This document shows, in pieces, positions 1-10,037 of a DNA stretch of 64,000 bases (positions are counted from its first letter, which is position 1; each line of letters opens with the position of its first letter). The DNA is from Alitta virens (lineage: Eukaryota > Annelida > Polychaeta > Phyllodocida > Nereididae): contig OW028577.1 in assembly GCA_932294295.1 (NCBI GenBank), positions 4,307,001 through 4,371,000 on the forward strand, written 5' to 3'. Under the pieces are notes generated by a model that did not search any database, was not told where the DNA came from, and saw only the letters and a list, made by a program, of their open reading frames with translations. The position numbers and the translations under genes were made by a program.

Positions 1-892
1 GTGGGTATGATTCACTCACCTCAACTGCAGTGCAATATTGATTATTTTTATTTAGTCTGAAAACTCTTATCAAAATATTAAATTTATTGCTTAAAAAAAA
101 ATTATATTGCAACAATACATTAAATAAATATATAGAGGTGTACCTAATAACGTGATAGGCCTAATATTTAAACGTGATTGCCCACAAGCGATAAACAACT
201 GGCAGCCAAGGCACATAAATACAAAAACAAATAGCATTTTGATGTTTATAGTTTATTTATGCAGTAACTGTGAAAAATTAAATTCAAGCAGCTGTGAATT
301 ATGGTTTTAGGTTTCACTGAATTAGGCACACTAACTCTATATATATATCTTTATATTACAGAACATCACACAATGTTTATGATAACAAGACAGTGGCCTG
401 ACTAAACAAAATTAATTGGCAATTACATCTAGTTAGTTTTTGTTAAGCAGTAAATTAGCCCACTAAGTTATATCGTTTCTAGTTTTTATTATTATAAGAC
501 ATACAATCATTTATATTGGATCTCTAATTAAAACATTTAGAAAATTGTGCTTTTTAGTCAAGGGAGAACACTGCACCCCAACCTTAATGGACATGTTCCA
601 ACAAAAAAAGACATACAATAAATCGTTAGCAAATATTTTTTACATAAACTACATATATAACATATCAATATACACAACCATCATGTAGTATCATTGATAG
701 GGGCAAATATCTACTTCTCTTTCAGATCAAATTTTAATTCAAACTAAAGCTATAATAAGTATGTGTAGACTCTATGTAAGTAATTAAATTGTCAATAAGC
801 TTTTAATTCAATAATTTATGACATATTACTGTACCATGAATTGATCCTTCATAATAAATGATAATCATTCAAATAAACAATGATGAATTTAC
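1..892. other. AT-rich intron or flank, no gene seen
   Basis: This stretch lies downstream of the C16orf87-like exon 1 donor on the minus strand, so it is probably intron 1. I see only AT-rich sequence, with no coding exon, tandem array or inverted repeat of note. Confidence 0.4.
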
Positions 893-994
893 CTGTTGTT
901 CACAATTGGGACAGAGCTTGGCCACGGTCTTTTTCGACGATTTTGATTTCATTATTGCGCAAAATGTCTCATTAAATGCAACCAGTTCATTCAT
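893..994 (-). CDS. C16orf87: C16orf87/UPF0547-like protein, first coding exon (partial)
   Basis: Read on the minus strand, an ATG at 994 opens 34 codons ending in KKTVAKLCPNCEQQ, directly followed by a GT donor (891-892) in good context. The CPxCxQQ end matches the start of the UPF0547 family (human C16orf87), whose next residues form a second CxxC of a short zinc ribbon. A second in-frame ATG (MKSKSSKKTV) gives a start closer to the usual family N terminus, so the true start is uncertain. The next exon was not found in the leftmost 890 bases, so the gene probably continues outside the window. The role of the family is poorly known. The identification rests on a short match and is moderately sure. 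Confidence 0.55.
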
Positions 995-1240
995 AAGAAT
1001 CTTCTCTGTCTATCCATGGGATAATATTAATCGACAATGCAATAATATCAGTTCACTGAACCTCTTTCGTCGTGCGATCTCTCATTGTTGATAAATACAC
1101 AGCTGACTCGCTAATATGATGAATTTGTCGGGACGTCTGACCTATTTCTACGAGTCACGTGGCTTCGCTGGCAAAGAGAAAAAGTAAGAGGGGACAACTT
1201 CCTCATTTACATCAGCAATGTCAGGGTTAGTTTTGGGCGA
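995..1240 (-). promoter_or_regulatory. Probable promoter and 5' UTR of the C16orf87-like gene
   Basis: This is the sequence immediately upstream of the minus-strand ATG. It is less AT-rich than its surroundings and holds a CACGTG E-box near 1155 and several CG dinucleotides. Assignment is by position only; no TATA box was recognised. Confidence 0.3.
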
Positions 1241-1658
1241 TGATAGGTTGGGCGTAAGTAAAACGCGGAATGGCATGGAAAAACGCGGAACGGGGAAAAT
1301 GCAGAATTTTATATACATTTAAAATGCAGAATTATATATATTTTATTTTTCGCATCATAAGATACATTCATATAATTATTAAAAAAAAAAAAAAAATCTA
1401 CAATTTCAACTACATCATATAAAACATTTGAATGGATTAATGATTTAAAGTAATTACTTAAAGCTGATTACCAGTTCCAATTACCATATAAAACATATTT
1501 TATTCCGGGTTTTAGAGATGCTGTGATAGGGTATCTATAGCTTCAAGTGGCTCGTTTGCTTCTTCTTCTTTTTCTTCTTCCAAGTACATCCCAGTCTAAA
1601 TGTGTCTGAATCACAGGCCTCTGATCGCCGCTTGGTTGCTGTTATATTACTACATATT

Positions 1659-1942
1659 GATATCACATATCAGTATAAGTTTGGCATAAGTGATCCACCA
1701 TATGAGAGAATAAAAAAGGAACAGAGAGGAACCCAGGCATCCCCAAGTGAGCTCAAAGAAATATACCTCCAGGCAGGGGCGATGAATTCTCTTGACGGTT
1801 GGGGGGGATGCAGGCCTACTTTGTCTGTCCCACTGTACTTTCCCTCGCTCGTACAAGTAGTAGCAGTTAATGTGCTGACACTGGCCAAGAGGTAAATTAA
1901 TGGTGGATCACTTATGCCAAACTTATACTGATATGTGATATC
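1659..1942. mobile_element. MITE-like element with 43-bp perfect inverted repeats
   Basis: Bases 1659-1701 and 1900-1942 are exact reverse complements over 43 bp (arm begins GATATCACATATCAG). They enclose about 200 bp with no convincing ORF. The layout is that of a non-autonomous DNA transposon or foldback element. No clear target-site duplication was found, and a G-rich segment with runs of 12-15 G follows at 2008-2073. Confidence 0.6.
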
Positions 1943-2114
1943 AAGTGTGAAGCTGTGTTCCAAACCAAAAGTGTGTGAAAAAGGGTAATTTTCCTTTGTG
2001 AATTTCAGTTGGGGGGGGGGGGGGATGATTGCATTGATCATCCCCCCCTTCTCAGAAAGTGGGGGGGGGGGGTATATATCCCCCACATCATGCACATCCC
2101 CCCCTGAATCGATG

Positions 2115-2580
2115 CCCCTGCCTCCAGGAATCAGAGCGTCAACTTGCAGCAACACAAAGAGGTGAACTCCATAGACAGATAATGCAAACTCATGAAGGCA
2201 ACAGACAAACCTTCTACAAGATCATTAGATTACAAAGAGACCCCAGAGGGAGACCACTGGCACCTATCAACTTTGGAGAGGGAGTAGAAAAACTAGGCGG
2301 TTGGAAGCCCAGAGCGCTACCTCTGAGCTAGGCCCCCGCCCTCCCAACAAATGAGGGAAAAATCTATAAATACATTCAAGAACTGAAGCGAAACAAGGCT
2401 GCAGATGTATATGGCTTCCAATGAAATTAACACCATTCTGGCAGCCATCACAAACAAGATCTTTAGAGATGTAAAGCTCCCACAACAATTCGAGATGAGC
2501 AAAAGAACTCCAGTCCTGATGAAAGGGAAACCAGCTACAGACCCCAACAGCCACAGAAGAATAACAGTCTCATCAGTCTT
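2115..2580 (+). pseudogene. LINE fragment, N-terminal part of reverse-transcriptase region
   Basis: Broken reading frames on + resemble a non-LTR retrotransposon just upstream of and into the reverse transcriptase: a stretch with QTFYKIIRLQRDPRGRP, then, in other frames, ELKRNKAAD and PATDPNSHRRITVSSVL, a typical RT motif order. The segment 2299-2345 interrupts it and matches the tRNA-like end of the SINE seen at 3851-4036. The fragment stops abruptly at 2580, where Harbinger-like terminal sequence begins, so it was probably the insertion target. It is not functional. Confidence 0.6.
2299..2345 (-). mobile_element. SINE remnant (tRNA-like head only)
   Basis: GGTTGGAAGCCCAGAGCGCT and the following CTGAGCTAGGC match the tRNA-like end of the SINE at 3851-4036 with two differences over about 35 bases. 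Only this A-box side is present, inside the LINE fragment. Confidence 0.5.
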
Positions 2581-3150
2581 AAGGGGGGTTCTCACATAGC
2601 CAGTTTTCCTGTATAAGCTGTATTACTCTCTGAGAATGATGTAATATTGCAAAATTGGGCATCCGTACTGCAACCGTGGTTATCGGGAGGTTGTCGTAAA
2701 AGACTGTGAACACACTTACTCGATTCCTCACAGTCGTCCCCGAACCGAGAACAACCGCCAAAATCGACGGATGTTTTGCTCATGTTCTTAACATCCGTAG
2801 AAAACTCGCGGGTGATTGTTTATAGTTAGCAACCGTAGTGAAGCTGTTGTTGCCGTAGAGGCACTCGTGGCATACGCCAAGTCACACGTCTGACACTCGT
2901 TCAAGCTGTGGGTAAACCGCCGCACACGTGGGTGTCAAGAACCCGTGGGAGAGGTACGTGTGCGATGATTAAACCGTCAGCTTCTACGTGTACACTCACG
3001 TGTACCACGGATAACTCACCGGTTTCTACATAGAAAAATCAATACCTACGTACGCTACGTGTGACTCATGTGTGCCAAGAGTATGTCATGGGCTGCTACG
3101 TTAACGACGGTTGCAGGGCCGGTTGACTCGTCACGTGACCTCGGCCAGCA

Positions 3151-3160
3151 GTATATAATC
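3151..3160 (+). promoter_or_regulatory. TATA-like box of the Harbinger + strand ORF
   Basis: GTATATAATC lies about 100 bases before the basic start of the MADF-type reading frame, in a CG-rich segment with repeated ACGTG motifs that differs from the AT-rich surroundings. The role is inferred from position. Confidence 0.3.
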
Positions 3161-3167
3161 ATTCGCA

Positions 3168-4257
3168 GTGAAGCAAACTTCATTCACACCTCTGCCTTTG
3201 ATAGAAACTGATCGACCTCGCCGTACTCTTCTCTGCTGCTGTTTGCTGTTTGAACTTTACCTTTTCACTGTGGGACCCAAGAAGAGACGCAATCTTGGAA
3301 AGAAAAAAGGCACAGAAGAAGAGCCTACTGCACTTGCCTCTGGGGAAGAATTATTTTAGTCTGAAGAATCCAGTGTTCCTGCAGCTCCTTCTAGTCCTGC
3401 CAGTTGTACTTATTACGCTCCTACCAAGTCTCCTGCCAAGTCTTCTGCCAGGTCTCCTGCCAAGTCTCCTGCCAAGTCTCCTGCCAAATCCACTGCCAAG
3501 TCTTCTGCCAAGTCTTCTGATGTTGACATGGATGACAGCGACAGAGATCCAGACTTTGATGTACAGAAGGAGAAGAAAGACACCCAAGCAGAAGATGATG
3601 ATAGTGATGCCAGTCAATTTCCTGCCACCCAGGCCTCCGCCACTGCTCCTGCTGCATCTCAGAAGAAGCCAAGAAGAATGACTGAGAAGCTTATTCTACC
3701 TCCAAATGATGAGCAAGACATCGCTGACTGGTACCAGGAGAATGACATATTCTATGACAGGACCAGACGTGACTACAATGATCATCAGAGGAAGATGAGG
3801 CTCATCGATGACAAGGCACAGACTGTACAGGGCTACAGTTGAAGACCTGGTGGTGGTGGTGGATTAGGGCTTTACGTCCTGTATTTCTGCACCAGTTGGG
3901 CTAATTAGGACAGGTGAGACCATGGCAATGAGACGAAGGATGAAACAGCCATCCAACATAGGCTCGACCAGGAATTGAACCCGGGACCCAGTGGTTGGAA
4001 GCCCAGCGCGCTACCACTGAGCTAGGCCTTCACCCCAGTTGAAGACCTGGTTTGAGTCTATGAGAACCAGTGGTGGGAAGCTCATCAAGCAGGGCCCTTC
4101 CGGTACAGCCAAGAGAAATCTGACAGAGAAGGAGAAGCAACACATCTCCAGCGTGCCGTATCGTCAAGGATTTGGTGGCCTTGAAAAAGGCCATACATTT
4201 TTGTGGAGTTTTCTTGTTGTTTCTACTGGAAAATCTACTGAAACAGGCACAGGATAA
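3168..4257 (+). pseudogene. Harbinger MADF/Myb-like DNA-binding protein, broken
   Basis: One frame reads a basic N-terminal segment, then after an in-frame TAG at 3357 a low-complexity S/P/A/K stretch with KSPAK-like repeats (about 3426-3520), an acidic DMDDSDRDPDFD run, and a MADF-like domain (WYQENDIFYDRTRRDYNDH). That frame ends at 3842. The domain resumes at 4039 in a different frame (LKTWFESMRTSGGKL). Three lesions are visible: the nonsense codon, a one-base frame shift at the join, and a SINE at 3851-4036. In PIF/Harbinger elements this protein helps bring the transposase to the ends of the element. It is a dead copy. Confidence 0.65.
3851..4036 (-). mobile_element. tRNA-derived SINE with 14-bp target duplications
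   Basis: Read on the minus strand this has a pol III A box (TAGCTCAGTGGTAGCGCGC) at its start and a B box (GGGTTCAATTCCTGG) about 35 bases on, then a unique body ending in a (CCA)n-type tail, seen on + as TGG repeats. It is flanked by exact 14-bp duplications AGTTGAAGACCTGG at 3837-3850 and 4037-4050. This is the most complete copy in the window; relatives lie at 2299, 29926 and 63288. It interrupts the Harbinger MADF-type ORF. Confidence 0.85.
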
Positions 4258-4262
4258 GGTGA

Positions 4263-5468
4263 TTAATTCTTCGGAGACATCTGAGTCATAAGGAAGGACG
4301 AGTTCATCAGCTGGCTCATGTTGAGCGGAGTCGAACTGGCAGGAACGTTGTCACTGGCAGACAGCAAGGATCCCACTGAAGGAGGGTTCAAGGAAGAAGA
4401 ACCAGGCACCACTGGAGAAGGTACAGCAGAGAAGACACCCAATGAAGATGAAGGCCCAGGTCCAGAAGACTGGTAGGTACCTGCAGGCTGGCCCATGGCA
4501 ACTGAAGAAGAAGCTCCTGCAGGTGGGGTTGTTTTGTTCTTGCCATGGGACACTTCCTTCCTCTGAGTTGACATATTCAACCAAGTACAGTTGTTGTAAT
4601 TTGGCACTCTGGGTAGCATAGTTCCCTCCGATCGTATGTGGTGACATTTCAGGAATTTCTCCAGCTTTCCGCCAAGCCCCAGGTTTGACCTCATGGGTGA
4701 CTGGATCTTTGTGGCAAGCATGTTGTTCTGGGTTGTCGGATATCTGATTCTCATGAGGTTGTTGAGGCAGCATGCAAGGACTAAAGATTCCACTGTCTTG
4801 GTTTTCTGGGGCATAGTGGTTAGCAGACACCTAAACCTTGATGCCAGGATACCAATGGCATTCTCCACAATTCTTCTGTCTCTGGAGAGTCTGTGGCAAG
4901 CAATAGGTTCAGGTGGAGGCAATCCAATGGTCCCATTTTCTAGAGCTTCCCTCAGGGCTGTAGCAGTAAAAACTCCTCCATTAGGTCCAGAACCATTTGC
5001 CTCATAATCCACATAGATGAACTTGTAGTCTGCATCCACAAGAGCCATGAGTACAATAGAATGGAAGCCCTTGTAGTTATAGTAGAGTGAACCTCCTTTG
5101 GGATGACACCTGATGGCCACATGCTTCCCATCTATGGCATCAATACAATGGGGAAAGTTCCATCTTGCCTCAAACAGCTGTGCAACTTCTCTCCACTCTT
5201 CTGGTGTTTTTGGACAGGAGGTGACATCTTCTGCATACTCGGCTATGATGGCTTCACACACTTCAGGAATGATGTTGCTGATGGTGTTGTGGGCGACTCT
5301 GAAGCCATACATCAATGACTTGTAGCTGTTGCCAGTTGCCAAATACCTCAGGGTGATGGCAATCCTAAGTCCTGGCTCCAAAGCTTTCCTCCAGAAGGTG
5401 TCTTGCTTGGTAATTCTAGGCCCAACTTTGGCAAGCAGCTCTTGGAACATGGCTGGCTGCATTCTCAC
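4263..5468 (-). CDS. HARBI1-type PIF/Harbinger transposase, internally deleted
   Basis: A 401-codon open frame has the DDE_Tnp_4 order: FQELLAKVGPRI near residue 8, the first catalytic Asp in AIDGKH (about residue 113), ANGSGPNGGVF (158-167), and the Glu in RIVENAIGILASRFR (about 202). The usual segment between the PLPPPE-type loop and YRLSRARR, which carries the second catalytic Asp (in ADDAF-type motifs), is missing: PPPEPI joins directly to ACHRLSRDRR at about residue 188-191 (near 4900). The tail from residue about 290 is low-complexity S/P/G. In-frame homology extends upstream of the first Met (RRHNTHYKNFVRM) until a stop near 5530, so the N terminus is also incomplete. Probably catalytically dead. 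Confidence 0.8.
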   Translation of the reverse strand: MRMQPAMFQELLAKVGPRITKQDTFWRKALEPGLRIAITLRYLATGNSYKSLMYGFRVAHNTISNIIPEVCEAIIAEYAEDVTSCPKTPEEWREVAQLFEARWNFPHCIDAIDGKHVAIRCHPKGGSLYYNYKGFHSIVLMALVDADYKFIYVDYEANGSGPNGGVFTATALREALENGTIGLPPPEPIACHRLSRDRRIVENAIGILASRFRCLLTTMPQKTKTVESLVLACCLNNLMRIRYPTTQNNMLATKIQSPMRSNLGLGGKLEKFLKCHHIRSEGTMLPRVPNYNNCTWLNMSTQRKEVSHGKNKTTPPAGASSSVAMGQPAGTYQSSGPGPSSSLGVFSAVPSPVVPGSSSLNPPSVGSLLSASDNVPASSTPLNMSQLMNSSFLMTQMSPKN

Positions 5469-5640
5469 AAAGTTCTTGTAGTGGGTGTTATGTCTTCGTA
5501 TTTGTCTAAAACTCTTTTGGATGCTTCCAGATTAAAGATATGCAATAACATAATGATTCGTTCCAGACTCCATCTTTATTGGTTTCTTCCATCTACACCA
5601 GAGGGCGAACAATCAAATTAGACAAGTACGCCACCTAGCG

Positions 5641-6756
5641 TATATTACAGTGGGTTCCATCTTCCATCAATTATTCATTCATCAAGCGTTCGTATTGGCC
5701 CATCTGAGGTCTTCGCAATAGCCATGGCCTCATCCAAATCTTTTCCAAAAGATCAAGGGCACTCACTGTTCATAACCGTGATGGCAAAAGTCATTCCTGG
5801 GCATGAATGGTTCAGCAAAAACATGTTACTGGACTAGAGCATGAAAGGACTTGCAGGTGCTGCCCTCTAATAAAAAATACTAGGTTGTGTATAAATATTT
5901 TCAGCTAATTTGCATGTGGCCCACGTGGTTGGAGCTGTCAAATCATTAACAGACTCAGACTCAGACAAGTTTTATTTCCCATACATATACAAAAAAACGG
6001 TATATATACAGGTGGAGACACCCCTAAGATAATTTCCTATCGCTACCGGGGTGCAACCAGAATATTTTTCATCCCGATCCCATTAGACCCTACCAGACAG
6101 ATTTCAGCATTTTAAATAAATTTATTTATGATGAAATTAAAGATCTAGTTCGGAGAAGGCAATGAGAGACACTGTAAAGTGGGCTTGGCAGACATTGCAC
6201 AGTGCATGATATAACTTATTTGAGTTGTGAAAACAGTTTACAAGGTTCAGTATCACTTTTAATAGCTTCAATCAATTTTTGAGTGAAGACCTGACCGGAT
6301 TGGCCCAGCGTATTGATATGAAAAGGGATTTCACCATGTAGATTAACCCCTTTACTCCTGTATCAATACGTCCATCAGTATCTCGGCTTTTAACCCATCC
6401 TGCAAAGTAATGTAAATCCATCTGTTTTCATAATTCACTGACAGAATACCTATCTTTGAGCATAGTTTGGGGACACAATTAAGACAGCGGTTTAAGTACT
6501 ATCAGAATGATACGACGACTGCAGTCAATAATGGAATGGAAGAATCCCGTTTATCAAGTAATGTAATATTCCATGGTTACCGATTCAAATATGTCTTAAA
6601 CATTAATTTATGCATTTTGGAAGCGGTAACCAAGGAAGTTAAAAAAAACAAATTCACCCACAGTTCCTCATTTCAAAATGGCTACCCTGACGTATTCCAG
6701 CATGCCTAATCAAAACAAAACGGATTGGCTAAACCAATCAAAATTCTAACTAAGGT
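5641..6756. other. Intergenic, LINE-tail-like sequence only
   Basis: Around 5950-6060 there is sequence of the type found at LINE 3' ends (CAAGTTTTATTTCCCATACA followed by AT-rich tail). Nothing else is recognisable: no open frame with family resemblance and no inverted-repeat element. Confidence 0.35.
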
Positions 6757-6832
6757 TTCTTGAACAATGTTGATGGTGCTCGTGTATGCGGCCATTCGCT
6801 GAGGTTTTGCTGCCGCGCAGCCTATGTTTACA
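6757..6832 (+). repeat. RepA family core, copy 1
   Basis: The core runs from TTCTTGAACAATGTTGATGG to GCTGCCGCGCAGCCTATGTT. The same block recurs at 9945, 19988, 23762, 25728, 33374 (inverted) and 43908. It is immediately followed by the candidate kinesin leader exon. Confidence 0.65.
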
Positions 6833-6963
6833 GTGGCGCCTCTTGGTATATCTTCTCTGTGCTCGCTGGGCTTCGGTAGATCTCGTCCACGTCTCGTGGC
6901 TTAACGCTGCAAACGTGGTTGCTTGTAAACAAATAGATCTGTATCTCAGAGCTTTACAAAATG
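6833..6963 (+). promoter_or_regulatory. Candidate 5' exon/promoter with ATG|GTAAGT
   Basis: A relatively GC-rich segment ends in AAAATG directly followed by a strong donor GTAAGT at 6964. It could be a leader exon whose only codon is the start Met of the kinesin: joining to an acceptor AAAAG at 10042 gives M-LPTKVIAKVRPL in frame. This is plausible but unproven. The intervening 3 kb holds a LINE, RepB and other repeats, and a different first exon is possible. Confidence 0.3.
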
Positions 6964-7535
6964 GTAAGTGCGTTTGTAACAATCAGCTGGCAACAACCTG
7001 TGGACTACATGTAGAGCTATGCACAATAGGCCTATATGTGGAAATTATCAAGGGCACTTGTTAAAAGTATCTTAAAATAAAATAAATATATCTACATATT
7101 GTCAAAACGTCCGAACCGTCCAAATGTGTCTAGGCAAACCGTCCGAAAACCGAAACGACCAACCAGTAATGTGGCCGACACCCGAAAAGTTCAGAAAAAT
7201 GTCCGGAACGTCCGACCACTATTTTTTCGGGAGATTTAGGCCTATAGGTGATTTAAATAAATAATTTTTAAATATAAATATAATATATATACCGTAAAGG
7301 AGGGCCGAGGGTAGTATCGACAGGGCAGGTATTATCGACACTCACACGTATAAATGTTAACAATTTTAATTTTCAAACCAATTTCAGTGTCGATATAATT
7401 ATATATAATACCCGCCCTGTACCCTTTATTGTTGTAAGTATAGCTGTCTGCTGTATATCGATAAATGGAGAAAATATTAATATCGATATCGAAAAAATTC
7501 ATATATATATCTATAGATTCTATATTCATATATCA

Positions 7536-8435
7536 AGTCAAGTCAAGTCAAGTCAACTTTATTGCGGACTCTAGGTCCATAAAAGGTAGAGAATACATAT
7601 ATGATAAATTGGTCAGAACGACCTCAGACATCAAGAGAATTTAAGAGAATCTATCTTATCATAGGAACTGCAATAACCAATGAGAAGCAAAGCTGCCGCT
7701 GTGAAACACACCCATGTCATAGATCTTTTTAACTAATATCTTACTGGACGACCTCACTCTGCAATGTAAATTAAAACAAGTTTTCCGAATAATGCATTTT
7801 GGACTGGGAATGTCAGACATGGTGTACATCAGAGAGGCACTGCATCTCATTGGCAGGTACAAAAATCTTCTAATGCAATTATTATATGATACAAATAATC
7901 TTTGCAATTTGTAAGCACAGTAGTTAAGCCATAATGCACAGCAATACATGTTACTGCAGAAAGTTTTGTACAAGAAACATTTGACATAATTTGTACATTT
8001 GCTAAATCTTTTCCTGAGCATGTTACTTCTACAATACAAGCTTCTAATTTGTCTGTCTATATCCCTGGCATCAGAGAAAGTTGAAGTGATGACATGGCCA
8101 AGATATTTCACTTCACTAACAATTTCAAGTTTCCTGTCATTAATGAAGAACTCTGGGACAGAGTACTTTGTAGGCCCTTTTTCAATACACATACAAACTG
8201 TCTTTTCAACATTATAAGGTCAGCATCTGAACTAAACCTGTGACATACATTTAGCATACTTTGCAGCCCACCAGCCGAGGGTGAAAAAGCACGACATCAT
8301 CTGCATACATAATATGATTAATTTTACCACTTCCATAAGAAAGGCCACAATGCAGAGATTCTAATTCTATACTCAGGTCATTAACATAAACATTGAATAG
8401 AAAAGGAGGCAATATATTAAAAAATCTACTCACGG
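7536..8435 (-). pseudogene. LINE 3' half: reverse transcriptase end and (CAAGT)n tail
   Basis: On the minus strand the frame enters the reverse transcriptase at LFNVYVNDLSIELES, reaches the catalytic HIMYADDVVLF (about 8290-8310), then after a short interruption continues for 177 codons (8192-7659) with EVKYLGHVITS and a Cys/Tyr-rich C terminus. The element ends in four CAAGT-type units (7536-7556), a common 3' tail of CR1/L2-group LINEs. It is truncated at its 5' side near 8435, as usual for target-primed integration. Confidence 0.75.
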
Positions 8436-8950
8436 TCTGTGAGCACTGCAGCTGGTAAGAGACAGCGAAAAGGGCACTTAAAAAAATAGCTTGGATGTTC
8501 ATCCAAGAAAATAGGACCAAAAAGTGACCAATCCCCCCCCCCTCCCTCCCCCGGTTACGCCCCTGATTGTGCGTGTTGCTCCCCACAGTGCCGTATAGTC
8601 AGGGGGCAAGCCCCTCAAAATGGGATTTCTGCCTGCACCGATCCACACCTTTCCAAATTTGGTATCAACGAATTGGGAATTCTTTTAAAACCGATACTCG
8701 TTTTTTTAGTTTCTAGGACCAGAATTGTTTTTTTGGTATCCATGGCAACAAGTACTTTTTTGTAATTGACAGATAAACAAAAATGATTTCGGTGATAATA
8801 CGTGGTATTGTGGTGGTACCGTGATGACCGGTTTTTTTTAAATAGTATATTTTCACAGAATTTTTTTCAGGCAGATAATATCAATTTTAATACATTTGTT
8901 TTGTACTACATTTGCAAGAATAGGTGATAAGGAATGTTTTTTTTTTTAAT

Positions 8951-9140
8951 GAAAATTGCCATATTCATGATGTTTCGTATCAATTTAATTTGTGTGTTTT
9001 AAACATGTTGCTGATGTTAACTTTTAAATGCGCACATATTTGATAAAGTTTGTTTGAAATAATAGATCTGTCAGTCTTAATAGGCAATGCACACGGTTGT
9101 TACATAACATGCTCAATACACAAAGTCTCAGTACATAATT
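8951..9140 (+). repeat. 190-bp direct repeat, copy 1
   Basis: From GAAAATTGCC to AGTACATAATT this nearly matches 9746-9931, with small indels and a few substitutions. The two copies flank about 600 bp that contains a RepB element. Confidence 0.75.
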
Positions 9141-9250
9141 TTACATGGCTGTTTGGCATCAATCCCAAGCCCCTGCATTGTCATGCCAAAACTGATCTGT
9201 AACAACAGCTAACAACCAATGTGGCTATCAAGACTGACAGGGTTGCGTAA

Positions 9251-9569
9251 TAGTGGATTTTCACAGAAGGTTTGCTATATTTCCACCAGGTGGCTACGAC
9301 AGAATACGGCAATTTTATTGGCTGAAAAAGTTCCCGCCCTTGACTGTGATTAGCTGATGCAAACTGCATCATAGCAGCAGTATTTTTAGTGCATTTTAAT
9401 GTATATTTGACATCTTATCATTCAATTGATTTCTGTTATTTCCCTGAGAAAATTATATTTATTGAATAGGTTAGTTACGATCTACTACGTCTGAGAAGCA
9501 AAACGAGTAATAAGAAGAGATGAAAGACTTATGTTCTGAATTCAGGGGAGTTCAGAGAAAAGACTCTAT
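9251..9569 (+). mobile_element. RepB, ~317-bp non-autonomous DNA element, copy 1
   Basis: It begins TAGTGGATTTTCACAG and ends GAGAAAAGACTCTA. Relatives at 55964-56284 and 61202-61510 share the whole length. The termini are weakly inverted (GTGGATTTTCAC against GAGTCTTTTCAC) and bounded by TA, which suggests a Tc1/mariner-type MITE. There is no coding potential. Confidence 0.7.
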
Positions 9570-9745
9570 TTGAAATTATTTTGCCACTTTTATAACTAGA
9601 TTCCCTTGGATGGAGCAAGAATAACAGAAACAGTAACAAACTACATTCGTTACAGAGATTTCTTGAACTAATGAATGAATGAATTTTAACGACATGTAGT
9701 CTGATGTAGACTCGTAGCTCTAGGTCACAAAAGACCTAATTTTAT

Positions 9746-9931
9746 GAAAATTGCCATATATGATGTTTCGTATCAATTTAATTTGTGTTTTAAACATGTT
9801 GCTGATGTTAACTTTTAAATGCGCATATATTTGATAAAGTTTGTTTGAAATAATAGATCTGTCAGTCTTAATAGGCTATGCACACGGTTGTTACATAACA
9901 TGCTCAATACACAAAATCTCAGTACATAATT
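9746..9931 (+). repeat. 190-bp direct repeat, copy 2
   Basis: This is the second copy of the 8951-9140 segment, in the same orientation. It is followed at once by a RepA core (9945-10010). Confidence 0.75.
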
Positions 9932-10037
9932 AATATGTCGACTGTTGAACAATTTTAATGATGCTCGTGTACTATATGTGGGCTTGCGCTGAGGGTTTGC
10001 TGCTGTGTGATCACCATTTAATTTATTTAGCCATCAG

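Larger units (their letters stand above)
2582..5640. mobile_element. Decayed PIF/Harbinger DNA transposon
   Basis: The left end follows a TAA trinucleotide with a G run and TTCTCACATAGCCAGTTTTC, as expected for a Harbinger terminus (family target duplications are 3 bp, TWA). Inside lie the two proteins this superfamily carries, facing each other: a MADF/Myb-like DNA-binding ORF on + and a HARBI1-type transposase on -. A matching right inverted repeat was not found between 5640 and 6700, so the right end is probably lost and the limit given is approximate. A TATA-like GTATATAAT at 3151 lies upstream of the + ORF. Confidence 0.65.
6980..10037. other. Repeat-rich region between candidate leader exon and kinesin exon 2
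   Basis: Apart from the LINE (7536-8435), a 190-bp direct duplication, RepB and a RepA core, this region holds GTCCGAA-rich degenerate repeats at 7085-7235 and a short inverted repeat around 7321-7420 (CAGGGCAGGTATTAT at the left, its near-complement at the right). There is no additional coding exon that I can support. Confidence 0.4.

Noticed and set aside
3351..3617. Arg-rich and Trp/Gln-rich minus-strand frames opposite the KSPAK repeats
   Set aside because: Antisense shadows of a low-complexity coding repeat.
3998..4036. tRNA gene suggested by A and B boxes
   Set aside because: The boxes belong to a SINE with body, tail and target duplications. No cloverleaf acceptor stem is formed, and other copies exist.
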